The notes beneath the pieces are model-generated. The model ran no database searches. It was not told the DNA's origin and saw only the letters and a list, made by a program, of their open reading frames with translations. Made by a program: the position numbers and the translations under genes. From Treponema sp. UBA6367 (GTDB taxonomy: Bacteria > Spirochaetota > Spirochaetia > Treponematales > Treponemataceae), in the NCBI GenBank assembly GCA_002437725.1, contig DJRF01000025.1, positions 81,342 to 145,341 of the forward strand: a stretch of 64,000 nucleotides of DNA. Direction: 5' to 3'. This document shows positions 1 through 8,583 of this stretch, piece by piece (the first letter of the stretch is position 1; each line of letters begins with the position of its first letter).

Positions 1-1610
1 GGCAGAACAATGTCTAAAACTTCCCCTTTCAGGCTAAATTCTCCGCTGCCAGAAACTTTTGGAACTCTAACATAGCCAAGAAGAGTTAATTTTTCTGCGG
101 TTTTCATGGTATCAAGGCTATTTCCTTTTTCTATTTTTATTACAGATTCCTTGCTTTCAACTTTTTTTGAATTTTCTGATTCGCGGCTTTCTAAAAATGC
201 CTTCATATCTTTAAAAAGATTAATAAAATCCTTTAATCCTGCCGCTGTCTTTTTTGGCAAAGACGAAATAAGATTTTCCGCAGTTAAAAACAGACTTTCG
301 CTTTCTAGCAAAGAACCTTTTGATTCTACAAAAGTTTCTATAATATTTTTTCGTGTTGCAGGTCCAATTCCACGAACGGGTTTATTCACAATTCTTTCAA
401 AAGCAAGCTCGTTTCTGCCATTAGAAAAAAGCAGAAGATATGCCAAAGCGTCTTTTATTTCTTCGCGCTCATAAAACTTTAATGAGCCAACAATTTTATA
501 TGGAATTTTGCGATGCAAAAATTCTTTTTCAAAACCAAGCGACTGAGCATTTGTTCTGTAAAGCACAGCAAAATCACTGTAGTTTCCGCCTGATTCAACT
601 GCTTTTTTTATAAGACTTGCACAAAATTCAGATTCTTTATCCTGATTTTCCAAAAAGACTAAAACCGGCTTTGAGCCATTTTCTTTTACAGAAACAAGAG
701 TTTTTCCAAGCCGCTGAGAATTGTGACTTACAACGGCGTCTGCAGCGGCAAGAATGTTTCCCGTAGAACGATAATTTCTTTCAAGGCGAATTATTTTTGT
801 CCCTTTAAAACGCTCTGAAAAATCTAGTATATTCTTTACTTCCGCCCCGCGAAATTTGTATATAGACTGGTCATCATCGCCAACCACACAGACGTAAGTT
901 CCAGAATTTTCTTCAACTCCACTTAAAGCCTGCAAAAGCCTGAATTGGGCGATATTTGAATCCTGATACTCATCAACCATGATGACTTTAAACCTAGATT
1001 GCATATTAAGACGCAATTCCGGCTCAGATTCTAGAATTTTTACAGGTAGCATTATAAGATCACCAAAATCACAGTTTCCAGAAGCACGGAGCCTGTTTTG
1101 ATAACCGCTATAAATCTCTTTTAACTTTCCGTCTTCATCAAATTGGGCTAAATCGTCGTTCGGACCAAGACAATAATCTTTGCAAAGAGCTATTTTTTTA
1201 GCATATTCGCCAGCAACCTTTTTTGTTAAGGAAGGAAAAGCAGCCCGCACTAAGGAAGAAACATCATCGTCATCGCAAACTGTAAAAGCGGAATCAAGAC
1301 CGGCTTTCTGCGCATAACGACGCAAAAACCACGCTCCAAAAGAATGAAAGGTTTTTATCATCGATTTAGAACTTTCCTCTTCCAGCGCAATCGCTCTTTC
1401 TTTCATTTCATTTGCAGCTTTCTTTGTAAAAGTAACCGCAAGAATCGAATATGGAAGCACTTTTTCATGCTGAATAAGGTATGCAATTTTTGTTGTAATT
1501 ACACGAGTTTTCCCAGAACCTGCCCCTGCTAAAATCAAAAGAGGCGAACCCGAATGAATTACAGCTTCTGTTTGCTCAGGATTCAGAGACTTAAGGTATT
1601 CATAAGCCAT
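1..1610 (-). CDS. UvrD/PcrA-type helicase, partial at window edge, running in frame into Mfd-like sequence
   Basis: The gene starts with ATG at 1608-1610, only 5 bases after the rimO stop, and runs off the left edge, giving about 536 visible codons. Residues 1-470 are superfamily 1 helicase: Walker A GAGSGKT near residue 30, the DEYQD Walker B near 209, then GDDDQSIYKFRGAE and the VRGIGPATR segment of the 2B region. UvrD/PcrA proteins unwind DNA 3'-5' in repair. Near residue 475 the UvrD pattern stops. After a charged linker the same open frame reads LGYVRVPKVSGSGEFSLKG and then EVLDIVLP, which is the UvrB-like domain of the transcription-repair factor Mfd. UvrD motifs IV-VI are not seen inside the window. 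I found no stop or frame change between positions 3 and 190. It may be a real fusion, a deletion or an assembly join. Confidence 0.85.
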   Translation of the reverse strand, partial: MAYEYLKSLNPEQTEAVIHSGSPLLILAGAGSGKTRVITTKIAYLIQHEKVLPYSILAVTFTKKAANEMKERAIALEEESSKSMIKTFHSFGAWFLRRYAQKAGLDSAFTVCDDDDVSSLVRAAFPSLTKKVAGEYAKKIALCKDYCLGPNDDLAQFDEDGKLKEIYSGYQNRLRASGNCDFGDLIMLPVKILESEPELRLNMQSRFKVIMVDEYQDSNIAQFRLLQALSGVEENSGTYVCVVGDDDQSIYKFRGAEVKNILDFSERFKGTKIIRLERNYRSTGNILAAADAVVSHNSQRLGKTLVSVKENGSKPVLVFLENQDKESEFCASLIKKAVESGGNYSDFAVLYRTNAQSLGFEKEFLHRKIPYKIVGSLKFYEREEIKDALAYLLLFSNGRNELAFERIVNKPVRGIGPATRKNIIETFVESKGSLLESESLFLTAENLISSLPKKTAAGLKDFINLFKDMKAFLESRESENSKKVESKESVIKIEKGNSLDTMKTAEKLTLLGYVRVPKVSGSGEFSLKGEVLDIVL

Positions 1611-1615
1611 AAAAA

Positions 1616-3094
1616 TTACTGAACCTCCGGAGCAAAAACCAGCTTGCTATTATTTATAAAACCGTTGCTAAAATTAGAATCGCTTACTAGAATTCCATCT
1701 AAATCAACTGCGCTAGAAGAACAAATTTTTACGCGGACAAAACGCCCTAGCTTTACCAAATCGTTTTCGGTTTTGCTATCTTTTTGGTAGCGGACAACAA
1801 CGCTTCCGTCCACATCAGGAGCTTGAAACCACGCTCTTCCAATTGCGAGTCCCTCTTCGCCTTCTACAATTTCTTCAATCAATACATCAAATTCCTTTCC
1901 GATGTATTTTTTTAAGTGCTGTTCGGTTATTTTTTCTTGTTCACTCGTAAGTTTTTCTGCCCTAGCTTTAGAAACCTTTGCAGAAACCCGATTTTTCATT
2001 GAATACGCAGGCGTATCTTCTTCTCGGCTATAAGGAAAGCACCCTGACCAGTCGCTTTGAAGTTTTTTTAAAAAGTCAAAAGTATTTTCAGCATTCTGTT
2101 CCGTTTCGCCCGGAAACCCTGTAAGAAAAGTAGTTCTTAAAACCGCATTAGGCAAAGCGCACCTTATATCGCTAGCAAGCTTTAAATACTCTTCTGCGCT
2201 GCCCTTTCGATTCATTTTGCGGATTATCTCTTCATCTCCACTTTGAAAAGGAATATCAAAATAAGGCACAATGCGAGCATCTTTTTGCATAATTGGCAAA
2301 ATATCGCGATTAAAATGATCTGGATGAATGTAAAGCAATCTAACAATAAAATTCTTCTTTATTTCTAAGATTTTTTCTAGCAAAAGCGCAAGCGCAGACT
2401 TGTTTTCAGTACCGCAATTTTTTCCGTCAATCCACAAAGGAAGTTCCGCCCTTCCATTTCCAAAAACATTGTCGTTTTCGCCAGTTCCATAGGCAGCTAA
2501 ATCTTGCCCTATAAGGTTGAATTCAACAATCCCCTGCTCCAAAAGACTTTCTATCTCGCTGATTATAGATTTTGCAGGACGGCTTCTAAGCTCACCGCGA
2601 ATTACAGGAATTGCACAAAAAGAACAATGATTTGAACAGCCTTCTGTTATTTTTACAAAAGCGCTTCCGCGGTAGCTCAACATTACACGCCTTTCGCCAG
2701 TGCAAATGCCTTCTTGCTTATAAACATTAACAGGACGATTTCCTTTAAGCACAGCTTGCACAGTTTCATTTATTTTTTCAAGCTTTCCGTTTCCAAATAT
2801 TCCGTCAGCTTCTGGCAAAGCATCTTTAAAAGTCTGCGCATAGCGTTCTGCAAGGCAACCTGCAAGAACAATTTTTGCATTTGGATAGGATTTTTTTGCA
2901 GCGCAAAGAGCATCGATAGATTCTTTTTTTGCGCTTTCGATAAATCCACAAGAATTTATGATTATAACATCAGCTTGTTCTGGAGCAAAAGTTTGCTCAT
3001 AGCCAGCGTCCAGTAAATAACCTATTAAAAGTTCGCCATCAACCTGATTTTTTGCACAACCGTGCTGATCAATAAAAAATTTAGTCAAGTTCAA
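1616..3094 (-). CDS. rimO: RimO, ribosomal protein S12 methylthiotransferase
   Basis: RimO is a radical SAM enzyme that adds a methylthio group to a conserved aspartate of ribosomal protein S12. The protein (about 492 residues) shows the three family parts. The N-terminal domain has GCAKNQVD and INSCGFIESA, supplying the cysteines of the auxiliary cluster. The radical SAM core has CSNHCSFC near residue 150. The C-terminal TRAM-like domain lies at about 410-475. DQHGCAKN and the FIESA signature favour RimO over MiaB, which is encoded separately at 60.3-61.7 kb. The start is TTG at 3092-3094, inside the end of the upstream gene (14-base overlap), so translation is probably coupled; a second TTG two codons later is possible. 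The helicase gene follows at once on the same strand. Confidence 0.93.
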   Translation of the reverse strand: MNLTKFFIDQHGCAKNQVDGELLIGYLLDAGYEQTFAPEQADVIIINSCGFIESAKKESIDALCAAKKSYPNAKIVLAGCLAERYAQTFKDALPEADGIFGNGKLEKINETVQAVLKGNRPVNVYKQEGICTGERRVMLSYRGSAFVKITEGCSNHCSFCAIPVIRGELRSRPAKSIISEIESLLEQGIVEFNLIGQDLAAYGTGENDNVFGNGRAELPLWIDGKNCGTENKSALALLLEKILEIKKNFIVRLLYIHPDHFNRDILPIMQKDARIVPYFDIPFQSGDEEIIRKMNRKGSAEEYLKLASDIRCALPNAVLRTTFLTGFPGETEQNAENTFDFLKKLQSDWSGCFPYSREEDTPAYSMKNRVSAKVSKARAEKLTSEQEKITEQHLKKYIGKEFDVLIEEIVEGEEGLAIGRAWFQAPDVDGSVVVRYQKDSKTENDLVKLGRFVRVKICSSSAVDLDGILVSDSNFSNGFINNSKLVFAPEVQ

Positions 3095-4166
3095 TAACCA
3101 CCAATTTGTAACGACCGTCAGTATCTCTTATCCATTTTATATCTTCTACAAGAACCTGGCCTGGTTTTCCAATTTCAAGATCATAGCTCTTTGTATCTGC
3201 AATAATGCTGAACTTCACGGTATTACAATTAGACATCCAAAGGCGAATACCATTGTTTGCCGTTTGAGTGAATACTTCGCCACTTGTAAAGTAACCTTCA
3301 ACAGATTCATGTCTATCTACTTTATATCTAAAATCGCAACTACCGCGGAAAGAACCATTAATTGTAAACGGATAAGCCCGGTTATCTTCTATGATTACTA
3401 GTTTTTTATGCCTTGAATCTAATTCTGCGGCATTTGGAATATCTTCCGCGCTTACAGAAGCGATATAATTTTCGCCGCTGCGTTTTAAAATTCTAACTTC
3501 AGCACCTCTTGAAGAATCAGAAGCAGAAATGTCAGAAACGTAGACGATTATATCAGTCCTTGCATCCCCATCAACATCAAGCTCAGATTCCTCTGAAAGA
3601 TCTGTGTACAATGTTCCCACAGGAGTTTGAAGTCCAAATGAAGAAAGCGTGTCGCTAACAGTTAAAATTATGTCGCCTTCAGAAGTATGATAAACCAACT
3701 GGTCGCCAACATAAAATCGCTGCGAAAGGGCTTTATTTGTAATTTCGTACTTTTTTACAACAGATTTTTTATCAAGAACAACTTCTTCACTATTTGAAGC
3801 CTTTTTCTTGAACGCAAAAATGCCTATTACAACACAGACTGCAATAAGAAACAGCGAGATTCCTGTAAAAATCAATGGCCAAAAATACTTAGGTTTTTCA
3901 CGAACCGTAAGACCTTCCGGAACAGGAGCTTCTTGAAGTTTTTTAGACCTATAAGAAGAAAGAACTTTATCAGGATTTACCCCAAGATACTCCGCATAAT
4001 TTCGCATAAATCCAAGCATATATGCTTCACCTGGAAAAGCATCTGTATCTTCTTCTTCCAGCCCCTTTAAAAAAGGAACAGAAATTGTTGTTTCTCTCGA
4101 TATTGTTTCATAGTCAAGTTGCTTACTTTCTCTAGCGCGCTTTAGAATTTCTCCATAGTTTTCCAT
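3081..4166 (-). CDS. RodZ-like helix-turn-helix membrane protein
   Basis: A 361-residue protein with the RodZ layout. An N-terminal HTH_25-type domain (about residues 4-75, starting YGEILKRARESK) is followed by a linker, one membrane segment near 94-118 (WPLIFTGISLFLIAVCVVIG, then basic residues), and a long outer part ending in a beta-rich DUF4115-like domain (about 280-350). In rod-shaped bacteria RodZ ties MreB to the membrane and helps set cell shape. The middle region (about 130-270) is larger than in E. coli RodZ and I do not recognise it. It lies 6 bases after the LolA-like gene and overlaps rimO by 14 bases, so lolA-rodZ-rimO-helicase is probably one transcript. The family call is fairly firm; the role is inferred. 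Confidence 0.75.
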   Translation of the reverse strand: MENYGEILKRARESKQLDYETISRETTISVPFLKGLEEEDTDAFPGEAYMLGFMRNYAEYLGVNPDKVLSSYRSKKLQEAPVPEGLTVREKPKYFWPLIFTGISLFLIAVCVVIGIFAFKKKASNSEEVVLDKKSVVKKYEITNKALSQRFYVGDQLVYHTSEGDIILTVSDTLSSFGLQTPVGTLYTDLSEESELDVDGDARTDIIVYVSDISASDSSRGAEVRILKRSGENYIASVSAEDIPNAAELDSRHKKLVIIEDNRAYPFTINGSFRGSCDFRYKVDRHESVEGYFTSGEVFTQTANNGIRLWMSNCNTVKFSIIADTKSYDLEIGKPGQVLVEDIKWIRDTDGRYKLVVIELD

Positions 4167-4172
4167 TAAAGT

Positions 4173-4853
4173 TTACTCCGAAAATAGAAAATTATTGTAA
4201 TCGTTAGCATCGCTAGGAGGATCGTAGATAAAGCGTTGATCTGTAATATCCTGATTTAACTTGTAATCTGTAAAATTGAAGGTTATGGATTCGCCTTTCT
4301 TCTGAAAAGCTTGAATACGGCGGATAAGCCTTGTCTGAGGATTTATTGCAATTTTTATGGAAGTAAATGCCTCCGCAGCACGGTTACGCGGATACAGCAC
4401 TAATTTAATAACTTTTTCAGAAGAATCTTTATCAAGAGCTACAGGACTTTGACCAACTTCGTAGCCAACAGAATAGTAACGGCTCATTAATGAAAGCCCC
4501 TGCGCTGTTGCCATATTTGCACCAGATTTTTCAGATTGAACAGCCTGCTGAAGAACTGCAGAATACTCTGGAAGATAAATTGTAAGCATATCCCCATTGT
4601 AAACAATAACTTGGTTTTCTGGAGAAGAAAAATCAATGCGCATTAAGTCCGGTTTTTTGTATGAAACCTTCGCAGACATTTCTTGTTTTTCTGCATTTAT
4701 TTCTATATCAGCTTCGTAGTCTTTTATTGTAGCATAGAAGTCCGAAATTGACTTAAAATATTCACTTGCCGTAGTAATTGTCTGGGAAAAAGCCGCGCCA
4801 CAAAAATAAAAAATGGCTAGTCCAGTCAAAAAAATCTTCTTTATTTTTGTCAT
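4173..4853 (-). CDS. LolA-like outer-membrane lipoprotein carrier protein
   Basis: A 226-residue exported protein with an N-terminal signal peptide (hydrophobic stretch about 8-22, cleavage likely after AAFSQ). It is followed by a LolA-type beta-rich fold: ADIEINAEKQEMSAKVSYKK, then PDLMRIDF and the VYNGDMLTIYLPEY strand pair. LolA carries lipoproteins across the periplasm from inner to outer membrane, a fitting job in a lipoprotein-rich spirochete. No LolB or LolCDE gene lies nearby. It sits 44 bases downstream of ftsH on the same strand and 6 bases before the RodZ-like gene. Related periplasmic proteins of the wider LolA/LppX fold can have other roles, so the exact function is inferred. Confidence 0.75.
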   Translation of the reverse strand: MTKIKKIFLTGLAIFYFCGAAFSQTITTASEYFKSISDFYATIKDYEADIEINAEKQEMSAKVSYKKPDLMRIDFSSPENQVIVYNGDMLTIYLPEYSAVLQQAVQSEKSGANMATAQGLSLMSRYYSVGYEVGQSPVALDKDSSEKVIKLVLYPRNRAAEAFTSIKIAINPQTRLIRRIQAFQKKGESITFNFTDYKLNQDITDQRFIYDPPSDANDYNNFLFSE

Positions 4854-4897
4854 AGAGTTATTCTATTAAAGAAGATTAATACGGTCAAGTGAAAATC

Positions 4898-6910
4898 TTA
4901 ATTTTCTGTATTTGCAGAAGATTTGTCTGCAAGTTCACGGCAATGCTCTGCTCCATTTACAATTTCGTAAAATTCTTTGCCGTCTAGGGTTTCAACTTCC
5001 AAAAGACGTTTAGCAACATAATCCAACAAATCTTTGTGGCCCGAAAGCAAAGCTACTACATGATTGTAACGCTCGTCCATTATCCTAGCAATTTCTTCGT
5101 CTATGTACTTTTGAGTTTCTTCGCTAAATTCTCTTATAAGCTCAGGTTCACCGCCTGCGTAACCGCGGACGCCTTTACCCAGAGTCATATTCTTAAAGCG
5201 CTCGCTCATTCCGTAGTCTGTTATCATGCTTTTAAGAATATCTGTAGCCCGGCTTATATCGTTTGAAGCTCCTGTTGAAATTTCTCCGAAGCACACTTGC
5301 TCTGCCGCACGGCCTCCAAGCATTACATCAACTTCGCTAAGCAAGTCCTGCTTTGTCTGAAGATTTTTTTCTTCCTGCTCGCGGTACTGCGTAAAGCCGC
5401 CCACACCATGAGAGCGAGGAACAACTGTAATCTTATTAACTGGCGGATAATCTGGTGTAAACGCTCCAACAAGAGCATGTCCTGTTTCGTGGAACGCAAC
5501 GATTTTCCGCTCTTTTTCATTTTCAGTTCTTGACTTCTTCTTAAGACCTATGCTTACCTTGTCGATTGCGTCATTAAAATCAGCCATTGTAACTTTTTTG
5601 CGTCCGTTTCTTACAGCAAGAAGAGCAGCCTCGTTTACAACGTTCGCAAGGTCTGCGCCAGCAAAACCTGTCGTTCCATGCGCAATTGAATCGAAATCTA
5701 CATCATCATCTAGTTTTACAGATTTTGCATGAATTCTTAAAATTGCCTCGCGGCCTTTTACATCAGGCCGTTCAACTGGAACTTGGCGGTCAAATCGCCC
5801 TGGTCTTAAAAGCGCAGGGTCAAGAATATCTGCCCGGTTTGTTGCGGCAAGGATTATAAGCCCCTTGTCATTTTCAAAACCGTCCATTTCAACCAAAAGC
5901 TGATTTAAGGTCTGCTCGCGCTCATCGTTTCCGCCGCCAAAGCCATTTACACGGCTTTTTCCTAAAGCATCAATTTCATCTATAAAAACTATGCAAGGCG
6001 CTTTTTCGCGGGCCTGCTTAAATAAATCTCTGACGCGGCTTGCGCCAACGCCGACAAACATTTCTACAAAGTCGGAACCAGAAATACTAAAGAAAGGGAC
6101 TCCTGCTTCCCCAGCAACAGCGCGGGCAAGAAGTGTTTTACCAGTTCCTGGAGGACCTACAAGAAGGACTCCTTTTGGAATTTTTCCGCCAATATCTGTA
6201 TATTTTTTTGGTTCTTTTAAAAAATCTACAACTTCGACCAGCTCTTCTTTAGCCTCATCCACGCCAGCAACATCTGAAAAACGAGTTTTTACCTTTCCTT
6301 CTTCCACCGTTTTTGCACGGGAACTGCCAACATTAAAAATGCTTCCCATTCCGCCAGAACCACCTCCCATTTTGCGGAAGATAAGCGAATAGACTAGCAT
6401 TATTATTGCAAGAGGAACTATCATGTTCAGTATTAGCGAAAGAATATAATTGTTCTGCTTTTCAATAAATTTATACTGAACACCTTTTTTATCAAGGAGT
6501 TCTATAAAACTATTCATAGGATAGCCTGTAGTCTTGTACATAGCCCGAGTTTTTTCTGAAACCTTAAAAAGAGTAAGCCCCTTTTGCTTTTCAGAAGCGT
6601 CTGTAATTATTTCTGGACCGTACCCTAGATAATAGGAATCAGCAATTTCTACGTATACTATTGTTCCGTCTTCAACTTTTTGCTTGAAATCAGAAAAATC
6701 AATCAAACTTCCATTTTTTCCAACAAAGAGCAGATTTGCAAGCGCCACAGCTGCAAAAACTATTAAAAGAACTGCTAAAAAGGGAAAACTTTTTTTTGGT
6801 TTTTTGTTTCGTTTGTTTTTATTATTATTTTCCGGAACTTCAAACTTAAAGAAGTTGTAAGGATCAAAATCATCTTTTTCTTCAGGCTTTTTATTTTCTT
6901 TATCGCTCAT
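4898..6910 (-). CDS. ftsH: FtsH, membrane ATP-dependent zinc metalloprotease
   Basis: FtsH degrades unstable and misfolded membrane and cytosolic proteins as a membrane-bound hexamer. From ATG at 6908-6910 the protein has 670 residues, normal for the family. It has a membrane segment at about 41-63, a periplasmic domain, a second membrane segment near 155-178, then the AAA module with Walker A GPPGTGKT (about 250), Walker B VFIDEIDALG and the second region of homology. The zinc site HETGH is near 471. A longer open frame begins at 7039, but the GAGG 8 bases before 6910 and the normal FtsH N-terminus MSDKENKK decide the start. The longer form would also overlap the divergent fliS. The neighbour across the 127-base gap is fliS. 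Confidence 0.97.
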   Translation of the reverse strand: MSDKENKKPEEKDDFDPYNFFKFEVPENNNKNKRNKKPKKSFPFLAVLLIVFAAVALANLLFVGKNGSLIDFSDFKQKVEDGTIVYVEIADSYYLGYGPEIITDASEKQKGLTLFKVSEKTRAMYKTTGYPMNSFIELLDKKGVQYKFIEKQNNYILSLILNMIVPLAIIMLVYSLIFRKMGGGSGGMGSIFNVGSSRAKTVEEGKVKTRFSDVAGVDEAKEELVEVVDFLKEPKKYTDIGGKIPKGVLLVGPPGTGKTLLARAVAGEAGVPFFSISGSDFVEMFVGVGASRVRDLFKQAREKAPCIVFIDEIDALGKSRVNGFGGGNDEREQTLNQLLVEMDGFENDKGLIILAATNRADILDPALLRPGRFDRQVPVERPDVKGREAILRIHAKSVKLDDDVDFDSIAHGTTGFAGADLANVVNEAALLAVRNGRKKVTMADFNDAIDKVSIGLKKKSRTENEKERKIVAFHETGHALVGAFTPDYPPVNKITVVPRSHGVGGFTQYREQEEKNLQTKQDLLSEVDVMLGGRAAEQVCFGEISTGASNDISRATDILKSMITDYGMSERFKNMTLGKGVRGYAGGEPELIREFSEETQKYIDEEIARIMDERYNHVVALLSGHKDLLDYVAKRLLEVETLDGKEFYEIVNGAEHCRELADKSSANTEN

Positions 6911-7037
6911 CAAAATAACCTCAACTTTAATATAAGCGTAAATCAATAAAAAGTCGATAACAAACGTTTTTTTACTAATTTTTTTTTTTAATTTTCCGAT
7001 ATTCAAATGGAATAATTTTTTTGACAAGAGGTGAAAC

Positions 7038-7484
7038 ATGGGCTACAACCAGGCATATTCTGCCTACCAAAAAACAAATATAACTACTGCCAGCCAAGGA
7101 AAACTTGTAGTTCTTTTATATGAAGCTTGCATTAAAAATTTAAGAGCTGCTCTTGCGCTCTTAGATTCTGAAGATAAAATTCGCCCGGGCGATATAGAAA
7201 ATTATTCAAAATTTATTCAAAAAGCGCAATCTATAATTACAGAACTAGAAGTTTCTTTAGACATGAACAACGGCGGAGAAATCGCTAAAAATTTAATGTC
7301 GTTGTATTTGTTTTTCAATAGTGAATTAACAGATGTAACATTTAGACATTCTTCAAAAAAAATAAAATCAATAATTGATATGATGAACGAATTGCTTTCC
7401 GCTTGGAGAACTGCAGCAAACAGCACCGCGAACGCGCCGGCATCTACTTCCATGCAGCAAAGTTCCATATCGATTGAAGGGTAA
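7038..7484 (+). CDS. fliS: FliS, flagellin export chaperone
   Basis: FliS binds the C-terminal helix of flagellin in the cytoplasm and keeps it from polymerising before export. The 148-residue product opens with the family signature (YNQAYSAYQKTNITTASQGK, then LVVLLYEACIKN) and is all-helical, ending in a low-complexity Ala/Ser/Thr tail. The ATG at 7038 follows AGAGGTG at good spacing. It is the first gene of a short plus-strand set (fliS, flgN-like, folA) divergent from ftsH. No flagellin gene is in the window. A TTGACA just before the start codon is too close to act as its -35 box. Confidence 0.93.
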   Translation: MGYNQAYSAYQKTNITTASQGKLVVLLYEACIKNLRAALALLDSEDKIRPGDIENYSKFIQKAQSIITELEVSLDMNNGGEIAKNLMSLYLFFNSELTDVTFRHSSKKIKSIIDMMNELLSAWRTAANSTANAPASTSMQQSSISIEG

Positions 7485-7522
7485 TGCAAGTTTGCAACAA
7501 AACTTTTACAGGAGTCTGCTTT

Positions 7523-8002
7523 ATGGAAGAAATTTCGCAAGAAGAACTTAATGAACGAGTTGCCATTTTAAGAAGATTTAGAACGCTTCTAGAACAACAA
7601 AGAGCAAAGTTTCAAGAATATTTAAACGTTCTTGAAAAACAGCAGAATTCTATTTGCGCAGAAAACACCGACGCCATTGTTAGCCATGCAGAATTAGAGC
7701 AGCAAGTTGTTTCCAGCATAGGAAGCTTGCAGAAAGTAATAGTTCCAATGTCTAAACTTTATGCGGAAAAATCAAAGGGAAACGATGCAAAAGGTGATGA
7801 AAAAGTTGAAAATATTCAAAAGGAATTGTCACAGCTTCAAGTAAAGATTCTTGCTCAAAATGAAAAAAACAGGCAGTTACTGAAAAATCAACTTAGCCAG
7901 ATTAAGAGCCAGATTGCCAGCTTTAGAAATCCTTATAAAAATCTAAAGAGCGTATATTCTTCAAAAGTTGCGAACGCTTCCATGATAGAAATAAATGTCT
8001 AA
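7523..8002 (+). CDS. FlgN-like flagellar export chaperone
   Basis: A 159-residue, almost entirely helical protein with long coiled-coil runs. Its pattern (an N-terminal helix with LRRFRTLLEQQRAKFQEYLN, a central helix, then a C-terminal NRQLLKNQLSQIKSQI helix) fits the FlgN family, chaperones for the hook-filament junction proteins FlgK and FlgL. The position after fliS supports this. The frame is open from 7484, but ATG at 7523 has AGGAG 8 bases upstream, so I use it. Sequence conservation in FlgN is low, so this is a family-level call. The stop overlaps the start of folA by 8 bases. Confidence 0.65.
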   Translation: MEEISQEELNERVAILRRFRTLLEQQRAKFQEYLNVLEKQQNSICAENTDAIVSHAELEQQVVSSIGSLQKVIVPMSKLYAEKSKGNDAKGDEKVENIQKELSQLQVKILAQNEKNRQLLKNQLSQIKSQIASFRNPYKNLKSVYSSKVANASMIEINV

Positions 8003-8504
8003 CATGGAAGAAGATTTTGAAATTGCAATTATCGCCGCGTACTCAATAGATTCTCAAGGCAGAATGGTTATCGGGTCGCGCGGAAAACTTCCCTGGAACA
8101 TCCGGCAAGAATTAGAACACTTTAAAAATCAGACAACGGGAAATGCCTGCCTATTTGGAAGAAAAACTTTTGAATCCATAGGCAAGGCTCTTCCAAACAG
8201 GCTAAACATTGTTCTTTCCTCAAGCTTAAAAATAAAAACTAAAGATGTGATTGCGGTTCGTTCGATTGAAGAAGCAATTTCGCATGCAAAAAAATCTGGA
8301 TTTAAAAAACTTTTTATCTGCGGAGGGGAAAGCATTTATAAAAGCGCGCTTGAAAAGAATATATGCAGACGCCTAATTCTTTCTGAAATAAAAAGCAAAG
8401 ACACAGTTTATAGCGGAGACTGTTTTTTTCCTAAAATCTCAAGCAGATGGAAACTAATTTCTGAAGAACAGTTCGATGATTTTTGCGTAAAAATTTTTGA
8501 ATGA
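7995..8504 (+). CDS. folA: Dihydrofolate reductase
   Basis: DHFR reduces dihydrofolate to tetrahydrofolate with NADPH. The 169-residue product has the standard landmarks in order: the Met20-loop region GKLPWNI with its conserved Trp, an acidic residue in QELEHFK, the NADPH segment LFGRKTFESIGKALPNR, the VLSS strand, and the FICGGESIY glycine pair. ATG at 7995 overlaps the flgN-like stop; the ATG at 8004 is an alternative start. No thyA lies nearby. The gene converges on the CDF exporter gene across about 80 bases in which I see no clear terminator. Confidence 0.93.
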   Translation: MSNMEEDFEIAIIAAYSIDSQGRMVIGSRGKLPWNIRQELEHFKNQTTGNACLFGRKTFESIGKALPNRLNIVLSSSLKIKTKDVIAVRSIEEAISHAKKSGFKKLFICGGESIYKSALEKNICRRLILSEIKSKDTVYSGDCFFPKISSRWKLISEEQFDDFCVKIFE

Positions 8505-8583
8505 ACGATTTTTTACCTACGCTTCCCCGCGCAAACCACCACAGACGCAGGTCATTTTTTAGGAGGCACAGTTCTTCTATCGG

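Noticed and set aside
106..474. Open frame on the plus strand inside the helicase gene
   Set aside because: It lies antisense to a clear helicase coding frame, has no ribosome site and no recognisable motif.
1344..1532. Small plus-strand frame over the start of the helicase gene
   Set aside because: Antisense to the Walker A region of the helicase; no start signal.
5991..6392. A 133-codon plus-strand frame inside ftsH
   Set aside because: Antisense shadow of the AAA domain of FtsH, with no start signal.
7021..7037. TTGACA before fliS as a promoter
   Set aside because: It overlaps the ribosome site only about 15 bases before the start codon, so no -10 box can follow.
6911..7039. N-terminal extension of FtsH by 43 residues
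   Set aside because: It overlaps the divergent fliS, is Lys/Ile-rich without family likeness, and the GAGG before 6910 fits the shorter start.
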